DNA of 8,666 nucleotides, taken from Desulfoplanes sp. Its GTDB lineage: Bacteria; Desulfobacterota; Desulfovibrionia; Desulfovibrionales; Desulfomicrobiaceae. The stretch spans positions 1 to 8,666 of the forward strand of contig JAQVZR010000053.1 in assembly GCA_028708105.1 (NCBI GenBank), in the 5' to 3' direction. Shown here piece after piece: positions 1-6,888 of this stretch. Below the pieces are notes generated by a model that did no database searches, was not told where the DNA came from, and worked only from the letters and a program-made list of their open reading frames with translations. How positions within the stretch are numbered: the stretch's first letter is position 1; each line of letters starts with the position of its first letter. The position numbers and the translations under genes are program-made.

Positions 1-1116
1 GGTCTTGGCGGCGGACATGACGAACGTGAACAGACATTGAATGCTCTGCTCGTGGAAATGGATGGATTCGAGTCCAACGAAGGAGTGATCCTTATCGCTG
101 CCACCAACCGTCCGGATGTCCTTGATCCTGCATTGCTGCGTCCAGGTCGTTTTGATCGTCAGGTGGTCGTACCCCGTCCCGACCTCAAGGGTCGTAAGCG
201 CATTCTCGAGGTCCATTCCCGGAATGTGCCCTTGTCCAACGAGGTCGATCTTGAAGTCCTGGCCCGAGGTACTCCGGGATTTTCCGGCGCGGATCTCGAG
301 AATCTTGTCAACGAAGCAGCCCTGGGAGCCGCTAAGCTTGACCAGGATCAGGTCTTTATGCGTGATTTTGAAGAGGCCAAAGATAAAGTCCTTATGGGTA
401 AAGAACGCCGTAGTCTTATTTTGAGTGACGAGGAAAGGAAAACCACTGCATATCACGAAGGCGGGCACACTCTGGTGGCCAGACTTCTGCCCGGAACCGA
501 TCCTGTGCACAAGGTGTCCATCATCCCGCGTGGCCGAGCTCTTGGTATAACCATGCAGCTTCCTGAAGATGACCGCCATGGCTATTCCCGGACCTATCTG
601 CAGAATAATATGGCCGTATTGCTCGCTGGCCGTGTAGCCGAGGAAATTGTCCTTGATCAGGTGACCACCGGTGCCGGTAACGATATTGAGCGGGCGACCA
701 AGACGGCCCGGAAGATGGTCTGTGAGTGGGGCATGAGTGAAAAGTTTGGTCCTATTTCCATGAGTGAAGGCGAGAGTGAAGTCTTTCTTGGCCGGGACAT
801 GACCTCACATAAAAATTATAGTGAGCAGACAGCGCAGCTCATTGATTCTGAGATTAAACGTATCGTTACCGAAGGACACGCCAAGGCTAAAGAATTGATC
901 GTGAAACATCTCGATACCCTGCATCATCTGGCGGAAGCCCTGCTTGAGCGGGAAACCTTGACCGGTATTGAAGTCGAGCTGATTATGCAGGGAAAACCGC
1001 TCCCTGCCCAGGAAAATGGTTCCGGGAAGAAGTCCGGTCCTGAAACGACGACCACAACTAAAAAAGATGAGCCGGATCAGGATGAATTTTCTCTTGAGGA
1101 AGGAGACGCTGACTAA
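1..1116 (+). CDS. ftsH: FtsH, ATP-dependent zinc metalloprotease (5' partial)
   Basis: Membrane-anchored AAA+ protease that extracts and degrades misfolded membrane proteins and some regulatory proteins. The reading frame is open from base 1, so the N-terminal membrane segments and the Walker A motif lie outside the window; 371 residues are visible. Seen: the end of the AAA domain, with LLVEMDGF, the second-region-of-homology stretch [20 protein letters not shown] and its arginine fingers; then the peptidase domain with the zinc site HEGGH (bases 454-468) and the probable third zinc ligand, Asp in [10 protein letters not shown] (codon 682-684). The last 40 or so residues are a hydrophilic, Thr/Lys then acidic tail typical of FtsH C-termini. 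HEGGH replaces the commoner HEAGH but keeps HEXXH, so activity is expected. The stop is 1 nt from the folP start, implying co-transcription. Identification is very secure. Confidence 0.97.
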   Translation, partial: GLGGGHDEREQTLNALLVEMDGFESNEGVILIAATNRPDVLDPALLRPGRFDRQVVVPRPDLKGRKRILEVHSRNVPLSNEVDLEVLARGTPGFSGADLENLVNEAALGAAKLDQDQVFMRDFEEAKDKVLMGKERRSLILSDEERKTTAYHEGGHTLVARLLPGTDPVHKVSIIPRGRALGITMQLPEDDRHGYSRTYLQNNMAVLLAGRVAEEIVLDQVTTGAGNDIERATKTARKMVCEWGMSEKFGPISMSEGESEVFLGRDMTSHKNYSEQTAQLIDSEIKRIVTEGHAKAKELIVKHLDTLHHLAEALLERETLTGIEVELIMQGKPLPAQENGSGKKSGPETTTTTKKDEPDQDEFSLEEGDAD

Positions 1117-1117
1117 G

Positions 1118-1966
1118 ATGTCGGATAGTGTCGCTAATGTATGGTCTGTAACCGGGGGTAGGGGCATTGGCCCTGCCCCTTTTTTGCTTGCAGGAATTGT
1201 CAATGTGACGCCAGACTCGTTTTATGACGGTGGCTGCCATTGCTCATGTTCTTCTGCCGTGGAATGGGGCTTGCGCCTACATGCTCAGGGAGCCCATATT
1301 TTGGATATTGGAGGTGAAAGTACCCGCCCTGGAGCTGCGTATGTGTCTTGTGAGAAGGAAATCTCCAGGGTTCTTCCCGTGGTGCGGAACCTGCTGGCAA
1401 GAGAACCCGGCCTGCTCATTTCTGTGGATACCTATAAGGCCGAGGTAGCACGCAGGGTACTTGATGCTGGTGCTGTGATAATTAACGATATTTCTGGATT
1501 TTCTTTTGATCCGGGACTTAAGGATATTGTGGTTCAATACAAACCGGGATATGTGCTCATGCATACTCCGTCACGTCCAGAGGCCATGCAGGATAATCCT
1601 CATTATGACGATGTTATTGGTGAAATCCTTACATATTTCGAAAAGAAAATGGCCCTCTTGGTCAAGGCCGGATTGCCAGAAAATCGTATTGTGCTAGATC
1701 CCGGTATCGGGTTTGGTAAAAATCTGGAGCACAACCTGACCATCTTAAAACATATCGACCGGTTCAATGTACTGGGACGTCCTGTGTATATAGGACTTTC
1801 CAATAAATCCCTGTGGGAAAAACTGTTGGGGCTGTCCCGAGAACATCGGGGGGGGGCAACCCAGGTGGCAACGGCCTTGCTGGCTGCCCGGGGAGTATAC
1901 ATCCATCGTGTGCACGATGTTGCAGCCACGGTTCAAACCTTGTGTATCGTCCAGGCCATGACCTGA
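1118..1966 (+). CDS. folP: Dihydropteroate synthase FolP
   Basis: Condenses 6-hydroxymethyl-dihydropterin pyrophosphate with p-aminobenzoate in cytosolic folate synthesis; it is the sulfonamide target. The 282-residue product is normal length. TIM-barrel motifs appear in order: GIVNVTPDSFYDGG (residues 26-39), DIGGESTRPGA (63-73), SVDT with Asp104, NDISGF, LMHTPSRPEAMQ, LDPGIGFGK (Asp194), SNKS (Ser228-Lys230) and RVHDV (Arg264, His266). ATG 1118 is chosen because it falls 1 nt after the ftsH stop, with AAGGAG at 1100-1105 upstream (spacing 12 nt, rather long). An in-frame ATG at 1016 lies deep inside ftsH and would add a basic extension unlike the family. The SNKS loop has Asn where E. coli has Arg (SRKS), while the Lys is kept. 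A nine-G run lies in the RGGA codons. It is co-directional with ftsH, as in the E. coli ftsH-folP pair. Confidence 0.96.
   Translation: MSDSVANVWSVTGGRGIGPAPFLLAGIVNVTPDSFYDGGCHCSCSSAVEWGLRLHAQGAHILDIGGESTRPGAAYVSCEKEISRVLPVVRNLLAREPGLLISVDTYKAEVARRVLDAGAVIINDISGFSFDPGLKDIVVQYKPGYVLMHTPSRPEAMQDNPHYDDVIGEILTYFEKKMALLVKAGLPENRIVLDPGIGFGKNLEHNLTILKHIDRFNVLGRPVYIGLSNKSLWEKLLGLSREHRGGATQVATALLAARGVYIHRVHDVAATVQTLCIVQAMT
1848..1856 (+). repeat. Nine-base poly-G tract inside folP
   Basis: Nine consecutive G bases fall in the codons for R-G-G-A in the C-terminal part of folP, just after the SNKS loop. The folP frame is intact across the run and the downstream RVHDV motif stays in frame, so the length shown here is the functional one. 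Homopolymers of this length are prone to slippage and to sequencing error. Whether this one varies in the population cannot be seen from one sequence. Confidence 0.9.
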
Positions 1967-1979
1967 TTTTAATTTTTTT
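1952..1979 (+). other. Weak hairpin followed by U-rich tract at folP/cdaA junction
   Basis: CAGG (1952-1955) can pair with CCTG (1962-1965) around a 6-nt loop. The 14-base block is a near-palindrome with one mismatch. It overlaps the folP stop codon and is followed by TTTT (1967-1970), AA and seven T (1973-1979). The layout resembles an intrinsic terminator, but a 4-bp stem is too weak for strong termination. A pause or partial attenuation site is possible; this is inference only. The U-rich stretch makes up most of the 33-nt gap before cdaA. Confidence 0.3.
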
Positions 1980-1999
1980 AACCCAGCGCGGTCCCGCTC

Positions 2000-2758
2000 A
2001 TGTTTGATTTTTTCCAGACACTAACGTTGCAATTTTCTTGGCAGGACATAGTCGATATTGTCCTGGTTGCCTTTATTTTTTACAGGTTAATTCTACTGAT
2101 CCGTGGGACCCGTGCCGTTTCGGTCATTTACGGCCTCTTTCTTCTATTGGTAGTATATTATTGTTCCGGTGTCTTTGGTCTGTACACCTTGCATTGGGTC
2201 CTGGGACAATTTCTCGGGTCCATTTTTCTGGTGATTATTATCTTGTTCCAGAAAGATATCCGCAAGGCCCTCTCGGCAATGGGGGCCGGGCGGTTTTGGA
2301 AACGGACACGGGTCCGACCGGAAGTGATTGACGAACTTATCCTTGCATTGTTGGATATGGCTCGTTCTAAGACGGGAGCTTTAGTTGTCATTGAGCGCAC
2401 AACTCCTTTGGGAGATATCATTGAACGGGGCGTCGAAATAGGAGCCGTGGTCAGCAAAGATCTTTTGGAGACTATTTTTTATCCGGATACCCCCTTGCAT
2501 GATGGTGCAGTGATTATCCGCAACGATCGAATTATGGCCGCCGGCTGTATACTGCCTTTGGCCGTTGGACTTAAGCACCGCGCATCTCTGGGAACCAGAC
2601 ATCGTGCTGCCATGGGAATTACTGAAGAAAGCGATGCTGTGGCCCTTGTTGTTTCCGAGGAACGCGGGACTATATCTGTGGCCATTAGTGGCAAGATTAC
2701 CACGAGTCTTGAAGAGGTTCGTCTCAAGAGGGTTCTTATCAGTGCACTGGAAAGATAG
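2000..2758 (+). CDS. cdaA: Diadenylate cyclase CdaA (DacA family), c-di-AMP synthase
   Basis: Makes cyclic di-AMP from two ATP at the cytoplasmic face of the inner membrane. The 252 residues show three N-terminal transmembrane helices (about 16-34, 39-54 and 66-83), a linker (FQKDIRKAL), and a DAC catalytic domain with the DGA motif (Asp168-Ala170, within DTPLHDGAVI) and the RHR motif (Arg200-Arg202, within GTRHRAAMGITE), followed by SEERGTISVA. Length and topology match CdaA rather than DisA or CdaS. ATG 2000 is the first possible start after in-frame stops at 1970 and 1979. No Shine-Dalgarno sequence is visible upstream, which is unusual beside its neighbours and could mean weak translation. 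It is followed by cdaR and glmM, the gene order of the Firmicutes c-di-AMP operon. Family assignment is very secure; activity is inferred from intact motifs. Confidence 0.96.
   Translation: MFDFFQTLTLQFSWQDIVDIVLVAFIFYRLILLIRGTRAVSVIYGLFLLLVVYYCSGVFGLYTLHWVLGQFLGSIFLVIIILFQKDIRKALSAMGAGRFWKRTRVRPEVIDELILALLDMARSKTGALVVIERTTPLGDIIERGVEIGAVVSKDLLETIFYPDTPLHDGAVIIRNDRIMAAGCILPLAVGLKHRASLGTRHRAAMGITEESDAVALVVSEERGTISVAISGKITTSLEEVRLKRVLISALER
2726..2732 (+). promoter_or_regulatory. Ribosome binding site of cdaR, inside the cdaA 3' end
   Basis: AAGAGGG lies 9 nt upstream of the GTG at 2742 and supports that codon as the cdaR start. It sits within cdaA coding sequence, so ribosomes translating cdaA cross it just before terminating, which fits translational coupling. 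Confidence 0.6.
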
Positions 2759-3680
2759 ACTCATAGAGAACTGGCAGTACAGGCTATTGTCCCTGTTCCT
2801 GGCCTTTTTTTGCTGGTATTTGGTTTCTGGAAGCGAGAAAGTGGATACGTGGTTGGATATTCCTTTGGAGTTTGTTGATCTTCCGGATAATCTGGTCATC
2901 CGCACGGGCATGCGTAACCGTATCCAAATCAGGGTGCGGGGGGCCAGTGGAATTATCAGAGGATTGGACGCGCAGCGTCTGGCATACAAGGCGGATTTGA
3001 GTTCTCTGCGGGTTGGACTGAATACTGTTTTGCTTAAGCAGCAGAATATCCCGCTAAATACATCCCTTGAGGTTATGGAGATTTCTCCACCGCGTCTTGA
3101 GCTTGATGTCGACAAGATTGTTTCCAAGACGGTTCCTGTTCGTGTGGACTGGAAGGGAGAAGTGCCTGCTGATTTTGAACTCAAGGAGGTCGTGGTTCGT
3201 CCTCAGGAAATAACACTCAAGGGCGCAAGTTCTGTGCTTGATGCGATGAAAGAGGTAAGCACAAAACCTGTGGACGTTCCATCCAAAGTGTCTCGAATCT
3301 GGGAAACCAAGCTTGCGCTGTCCATTCCGGAAGAGCTTGAAACCAATGTTGCGGACGTTGTGACTTCGTTTGTTTTTACTCCCAAGACAAAGATCATGTG
3401 GGTCAAGTTACCGGTTATCGTCGATCAGACCTCAGGTTTTACTGTAACGATTTCTCCAACGTTCGTACGGCTTAAGCTGGACATCCCCTTATATTTTTTG
3501 CGTGAGGAAAACTGGAGGGACGAGATTGTGCCGCGTGTGGTCCCCGAGAGCTTTCCCCGCCCGGGAACTCGCGAAATTCCCTATAAAATTTTTCTTCCGG
3601 ATGATACGGTTTTGCTTGAGGCAAAACCCGTGAAGCTTGAAGTTACGTTTACACCGAAAAATTCTAAGGAGTCGCAATGA
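2742..3680 (+). CDS. cdaR: CdaR / YbbR-domain regulator of CdaA
   Basis: Membrane-anchored extracytoplasmic protein that binds CdaA and modulates its cyclase activity in Firmicutes; the same role is inferred here. The 312-residue product has one N-terminal transmembrane helix (about residues 14-29, [16 protein letters not shown]) and then three beta-rich YbbR-like repeats, roughly residues 35-125, 126-222 and 223-308. Recognisable repeat elements include [55 protein letters not shown] and PVKLEVTF. The GTG at 2742 is chosen because it places a short cytoplasmic tail before the helix and has AAGAGGG 9 nt upstream. The frame stays open upstream to an ATG at 2565, but that would overlap the cdaA catalytic domain entirely. 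It overlaps cdaA by 17 nt and glmM by 4 nt (ATGA), indicating tight coupling. Sequence conservation in this family is low, so details of the interaction cannot be read from the sequence. Confidence 0.9.
   Translation: MHWKDRLIENWQYRLLSLFLAFFCWYLVSGSEKVDTWLDIPLEFVDLPDNLVIRTGMRNRIQIRVRGASGIIRGLDAQRLAYKADLSSLRVGLNTVLLKQQNIPLNTSLEVMEISPPRLELDVDKIVSKTVPVRVDWKGEVPADFELKEVVVRPQEITLKGASSVLDAMKEVSTKPVDVPSKVSRIWETKLALSIPEELETNVADVVTSFVFTPKTKIMWVKLPVIVDQTSGFTVTISPTFVRLKLDIPLYFLREENWRDEIVPRVVPESFPRPGTREIPYKIFLPDDTVLLEAKPVKLEVTFTPKNSKESQ
3665..3671 (+). promoter_or_regulatory. Ribosome binding site of glmM
   Basis: TAAGGAG lies 5 nt before the glmM ATG, inside the last codons of cdaR. It is the best Shine-Dalgarno match in the window. 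With the ATGA overlap it fixes the glmM start. Confidence 0.8.
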
Positions 3681-5029
3681 CCAAACGCCTATTCGGTACA
3701 GATGGCCTGAGAGGCCAGGCCAATATTTTTCCTATGCAGTCAGAACTTGTCGTTCGTTTGGGGCTTGCTGCAGGTCAGTATTTTCGTAAAGGACATCGCA
3801 GACATCGTGTCCTTATTGGCAAGGATACCCGTCTTTCGGGCTATGTTTTTGAATCCGCGCTGACTGCAGGTTTTTGTGCCGCAGGCATGGATGTACTTAT
3901 GGTCGGTCCCATGCCGACTCCGGCTATTTCTTTTTTGACCCGGAATATGCGTGCCAATTTGGGCGTTGTCATCTCAGCATCACATAATCCCTTTATGGAT
4001 AACGGTATAAAATTTTTTGATAAAAATGGTTTTAAGCTGCCGGACGATGTCGAAGATGAGATCACGGATATGGTCCTGGATCAGGATTTCAAATGGGAGA
4101 CACCTCCGCCTGAGGCCATTGGGCGGGCAGCCAAGATTGAGGATAGTCCTGGAAGATATATCGTGTATCTTAAAAATAGTTTTCCTGCAGATTTGACACT
4201 GGACGGGATCAGGATTGTTCTTGATTGTGCGAATGGTGCAACGTATAAAGTTGCGCCGCTGATTTTCGAAGAATTGGGAGCCAAGGTTTTTAAACTTGGG
4301 AATGAGCCTGACGGGTTAAATATCAATCGTAAATGTGGATCTTTGTATCCTGGTGTTGCTGCGAGCAAGGTCCTGGAGATGGGTGCGGATATCGGCCTTG
4401 CCCTGGATGGCGATGGTGACCGGCTCATTGTTGTGGATGAAAACGGGCATATCCTGGATGGCGATCAGATTATGGCCATCTGTGCCATGGATCTCATGGA
4501 ACATGGACGTCTGCGGGGCAATACTCTGGCGGCAACGGTCATGAGCAATATGGCCCTTGAAATTTTCATGCGTGAGAAAGGCGGACGGCTGCTCAGAACT
4601 CCTGTTGGCGACAGATATGTTGTTGAGGCCATGCGTAAGCATGGGGCCATCCTCGGGGGAGAACAGTCCGGACATATTATTTTTATGGAACACAGCACCA
4701 CCGGAGATGGTATTCTGGCTGCGTTGCAATTGCTCCGTATCATGCGTGAGCGCGATAAACCGCTTTCGGAATTGGCAGGACTTTTAAAGCCTTTTCCCCA
4801 GAAATTGGTTAATGTTCATGTGGAACGTAAGGTTCCTTTTGACGAGGTGCCTGCAATCCAGAAAGCCGTTCGCGACGCTGAAGAAAAGTTGGGCGAGCGG
4901 GGGCGGGTTTTGTTGCGCTACTCCGGGACGGAATCCGTGGCCCGGGTCATGGTGGAAGGTGAAAACCAGAGCCTTGTGGAACGTTTGACGGAAATGCTCG
5001 CTGAGGAAGTTGCAAACGGGCTGGAATAA
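3677..5029 (+). CDS. glmM: Phosphoglucosamine mutase GlmM
   Basis: Interconverts glucosamine-6-phosphate and glucosamine-1-phosphate in the cytosolic route to UDP-GlcNAc, the precursor of peptidoglycan and lipopolysaccharide. The 450 residues are full length for the family. Seen: the N-terminal FGTDGLRG; the catalytic phosphoserine Ser102 in ISASHNP, the same number as in E. coli GlmM; the Mg-binding loop DGDGDR (residues 244-249); the sugar-binding GGEQSGH; and the phosphate-binding RYSGTES near the C-terminus. The ISASHNP and GEQSG forms fit GlmM rather than phosphomannomutase/phosphoglucomutase (ManB/Pgm). Its ATG overlaps the cdaR stop as ATGA. In Firmicutes GlmM also binds CdaA and inhibits c-di-AMP synthesis, so the neighbourhood suggests a similar link between cell-wall precursor supply and signalling; that part is inference. 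Confidence 0.97.
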   Translation: MTKRLFGTDGLRGQANIFPMQSELVVRLGLAAGQYFRKGHRRHRVLIGKDTRLSGYVFESALTAGFCAAGMDVLMVGPMPTPAISFLTRNMRANLGVVISASHNPFMDNGIKFFDKNGFKLPDDVEDEITDMVLDQDFKWETPPPEAIGRAAKIEDSPGRYIVYLKNSFPADLTLDGIRIVLDCANGATYKVAPLIFEELGAKVFKLGNEPDGLNINRKCGSLYPGVAASKVLEMGADIGLALDGDGDRLIVVDENGHILDGDQIMAICAMDLMEHGRLRGNTLAATVMSNMALEIFMREKGGRLLRTPVGDRYVVEAMRKHGAILGGEQSGHIIFMEHSTTGDGILAALQLLRIMRERDKPLSELAGLLKPFPQKLVNVHVERKVPFDEVPAIQKAVRDAEEKLGERGRVLLRYSGTESVARVMVEGENQSLVERLTEMLAEEVANGLE

Positions 5030-5105
5030 GAAAGCCTGGTGGCAGATAATAAATGGATAACTGACTAGAATAGTACGCATATCCGGATGAATACATATGT
5101 CAGAG

Positions 5106-5111
5106 AAGGAG
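5106..5111 (+). promoter_or_regulatory. Ribosome binding site deciding the galU start
   Basis: AAGGAG lies 8 nt before ATG 5120. An in-frame ATG at 5087 would add 11 residues (MNTYVREGEES) but has no such site and would leave this one inside the coding region, so 5120 is preferred. The 90-nt glmM-galU gap (5030-5119) holds no clear promoter or terminator. Confidence 0.75.
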
Positions 5112-5119
5112 AAGAGAGT

Positions 5120-5989
5120 ATGAAAATCCGTAAAGTTGTTATTCCTGTTGCTGGCTGGGGCACCAGATCTTTGCCAGCTACCAAGAACGTTCCCAAGGAA
5201 ATGCTTCCTGTATATAAGAAACCGACTGTGCAGTATGTGGTGGAAGAAGCCATGCAGACCGGTATCACCGATGTTGTCTTTGTCAATAATCAGAACAAGA
5301 GAATTATTGAAGATCATTTCGATTACAATCTGGCTCTGGAAGCGGTCCTTGAGCGCATGGGCAACAAAGAAATGCTCCAAGAGGTGCGTAAGGTCGCTCA
5401 GATGGTGAATATTATTACCGTCAGACAAAAGGAGCAGCTAGGCCTTGGTCATGCCGTGCTTTGTGCCAAAGAAGTGATTAAAGATGAACCTTTTGCAGTT
5501 ATGGTTGGTGATGATCTTTTGTTTGATCATGAGCCCGGGATCAAACAGCTTATGGAAGTTGCGTTGACAGAAAACATGCCCGTTGTGGGCGTCGTGGATG
5601 TACCTCGAGAAAAAGTGAGCAGATACGGTATTCTGCAGGCTGAAGAATTTGCTCCAGATATGTACCGGGTGCGGGGAATGATGGAAAAACCGCGTCCTGA
5701 AGACGCTCCCTCCACCTTGGCTATGGTTGGGAGATATGTGCTTACTCCTGAAATTTTTACGCATCTGGAAAATCTGGCTCCAGGTAAGGGCGGAGAGATC
5801 CAGCTCACCGATGCGCTGCAGCTTTTGGCCAAGGAGAACAGACTCCTGGCTGTCAAACTCAAAGGGCGGCGTTTTGATACCGGCGATTGGGTGGATTATC
5901 TTTCTGCGAATATTTATTTCGCACTGCAGGACAAGGCCTTGCGATCGGAATTGATTGAGAATCTGCGGTCTCTGCTCCCAGCATCCTGA
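5120..5989 (+). CDS. galU: UTP-glucose-1-phosphate uridylyltransferase GalU
   Basis: Forms UDP-glucose from UTP and glucose-1-phosphate in the cytosol, supplying surface polysaccharide and lipopolysaccharide synthesis. The 289-residue product is close to the bacterial GalU norm. Seen: the nucleotide-binding start VIPVAGWGTRSLPATKNVPK, then EMLPVYKKPTVQYVVEEA, the uracil-side RQKEQLGLGHAVLCA, the metal-site region VGDDLLFD, EKPRPEDAPS, the GRYVLTPEIF strand, GGEIQLTDAL, and GRRFDTGDWVDYL near the end. The loop reads GWGTRSLPATKN rather than E. coli GLGTRMLPATKA; I regard this as a lineage variant with the catalytic residues kept. It follows glmM after 90 nt in the same direction and is closed by a strong terminator, so it is probably the last gene of the ftsH-galU block. 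Confidence 0.95.
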   Translation: MKIRKVVIPVAGWGTRSLPATKNVPKEMLPVYKKPTVQYVVEEAMQTGITDVVFVNNQNKRIIEDHFDYNLALEAVLERMGNKEMLQEVRKVAQMVNIITVRQKEQLGLGHAVLCAKEVIKDEPFAVMVGDDLLFDHEPGIKQLMEVALTENMPVVGVVDVPREKVSRYGILQAEEFAPDMYRVRGMMEKPRPEDAPSTLAMVGRYVLTPEIFTHLENLAPGKGGEIQLTDALQLLAKENRLLAVKLKGRRFDTGDWVDYLSANIYFALQDKALRSELIENLRSLLPAS

Positions 5990-6017
5990 TCGGTGTTTTT
6001 GGTTTGACATAGATAAT

Positions 6018-6066
6018 GCGGTGGTCCTGGGATGGCGTGATCCTGATTCCGGGACCACCGCTTTTT
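6018..6066 (+). terminator. Intrinsic terminator after galU
   Basis: A 16-bp stem pairs 6018-6033 with 6046-6061. The outer ten pairs are perfect (GCGGTGGTCC with GGACCACCGC) and the inner six include two G-U wobbles. The loop is 12 nt and five T follow at 6062-6066. It starts 28 nt after the galU stop. No A run precedes the left arm, so it should act on plus-strand transcripts only. It separates the ftsH-galU block from the next gene. Confidence 0.92.
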
Positions 6067-6090
6067 ACATATTTTTTTCAAGGTTAAAAT
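6064..6090 (+). promoter_or_regulatory. Possible promoter for the secreted-protein/priA unit
   Basis: TTTACA (6064-6069) and TAAAAT (6085-6090) resemble sigma-70 -35 and -10 boxes, with a short 15-nt spacer. The -35 box overlaps the terminator's T run. A start about 7 nt after the -10 box would leave only some 8 nt before ATG 6105, with the GGGGGA ribosome site almost at the 5' end. That makes the call tentative. It is offered because a strong terminator precedes a gene that needs its own transcription. Confidence 0.3.
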
Positions 6091-6104
6091 AGTCGGGGGA
6101 TTCG

Positions 6105-6878
6105 ATGAGCTGGTTGCGGACATTTTGTTATGTATTGCTGTTTATGGCGTGCGCAGTTCCGACTTCGGCATTTTTCCCGGAATCGGAAGAGATAGCCCGA
6201 CAGATCAGTAAGCAGTCTGCAGCACTTTCTTCGTTCCAGGCCATCCTCACCTTTCCGGATGATCCGGAACTATCCTGTAATCTGTGGGTCAAGGGGAGTG
6301 CGTGGCGTCAGGAAATGATAGAAACCCGCGACGGCAAGGCCCGTGTGCTCCAGGCCGCTTTGGGGACGGATAAGAATTTGGAAGCTGTTTTTCCCGAACA
6401 GACGAACATGCCTCTGCCCTGGCTGATGGTCTGGAAATTTTCTTTGGCCAGATGGTTTGCTTTGGGAACGAATCCAGACGTTACCTCTTTTCAGTTTCTG
6501 GTTGATCGTCCCTGTGTCGTGGTGGGTGCTCGGGATGGCGATATGGATTCTGCTCAGTGCTGGGTCGACAATGAGCGTCATATTCCTGTACGTGGGATCT
6601 GGAGGACAGATGCCGGGATGTGGTACGATTTGATCTGGGACGAATGTTCACAGGTCGGTAATTTTTGGCTTCCCCACCGGATATGGTTTACAGTCAATCA
6701 TCATGCTCCTCTTCAGATGCGTATCCGCTGGAATGGAGTCAATATTCCTTTGCAGGACAGTTTATTTTCGACGGTCGCCTTTATGCGCCAGTTTGCCGGA
6801 AAAGGCATGTCTGCTTCCTCTTCTTCTCTTTTCTCGCAGTTGGAATCGTTTCCCCTCGTCGTTTCCATCCGTCCATGA
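6105..6878 (+). CDS. Exported protein of unknown function, LolA-like features
   Basis: I do not recognise this gene. The 257-residue product starts with a signal peptide: Arg5, a hydrophobic core at 7-19, and a likely cleavage after TSA (residue 22). Cys16 (FMAC) is a poor lipobox, so a lipoprotein is less likely. After a helix (about 27-44) it alternates beta-strand-like segments rich in Trp, ending WLPHRIWFTV ... MRIRWNGVNIPLQDSLF. This helix-then-beta-sheet pattern, with a late W-L-P and a terminal strand before DSLF, resembles LolA/outer-membrane lipoprotein-sorting proteins; that is judgement from pattern, not a match. The mature part has four cysteines (58, 137, 152, 181), which could form disulfides in the periplasm. 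ATG 6105 has GGGGGA (6095-6100) just upstream, a short 4-nt spacing. priA starts 10 nt after its stop, so the two are probably co-transcribed. Confidence 0.8.
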   Translation: MSWLRTFCYVLLFMACAVPTSAFFPESEEIARQISKQSAALSSFQAILTFPDDPELSCNLWVKGSAWRQEMIETRDGKARVLQAALGTDKNLEAVFPEQTNMPLPWLMVWKFSLARWFALGTNPDVTSFQFLVDRPCVVVGARDGDMDSAQCWVDNERHIPVRGIWRTDAGMWYDLIWDECSQVGNFWLPHRIWFTVNHHAPLQMRIRWNGVNIPLQDSLFSTVAFMRQFAGKGMSASSSSLFSQLESFPLVVSIRP

Positions 6879-6888
6879 CGGTCTTTAT

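Noticed and set aside
2565..2741. Upstream extension of cdaR to an ATG at 2565
   Set aside because: It would overlap the DAC catalytic domain of cdaA and place 59 unrelated residues before the membrane helix. The GTG at 2742 has a ribosome site and gives the normal layout.
2381..3184. A 267-codon open frame on the minus strand across cdaA and cdaR
   Set aside because: It runs antisense to two well-supported genes, has a low-complexity Ser/Thr/Arg-rich product with no recognisable domain, and no ribosome site I could support. It is a shadow of the coding strand.
5030..5119. Promoter or sigma-54 site in the glmM-galU gap
   Set aside because: TAGAAT and TGGCAG occur, but neither has a partner box at suitable spacing. 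The small ATCCGGAT palindrome and a 5-bp CATAT/ATATG pairing are unremarkable.
4784..5428. A 214-codon minus-strand frame across the end of glmM and start of galU
   Set aside because: Antisense to two confident genes, with a His/Phe-rich product lacking motifs. Its span over the 90-nt gap is not enough to support a gene.
6004..6032. TTGACA before the terminator as a promoter -35 box
   Set aside because: A perfect -35 hexamer, but the only -10 candidate at a fair distance (TGGGAT) is poor and lies in the terminator stem, so transcripts would end at once.
5438..6058. A 206-codon minus-strand frame covering galU and the terminator
   Set aside because: It is antisense to galU and reads through the terminator hairpin; the product has no domain-like pattern.
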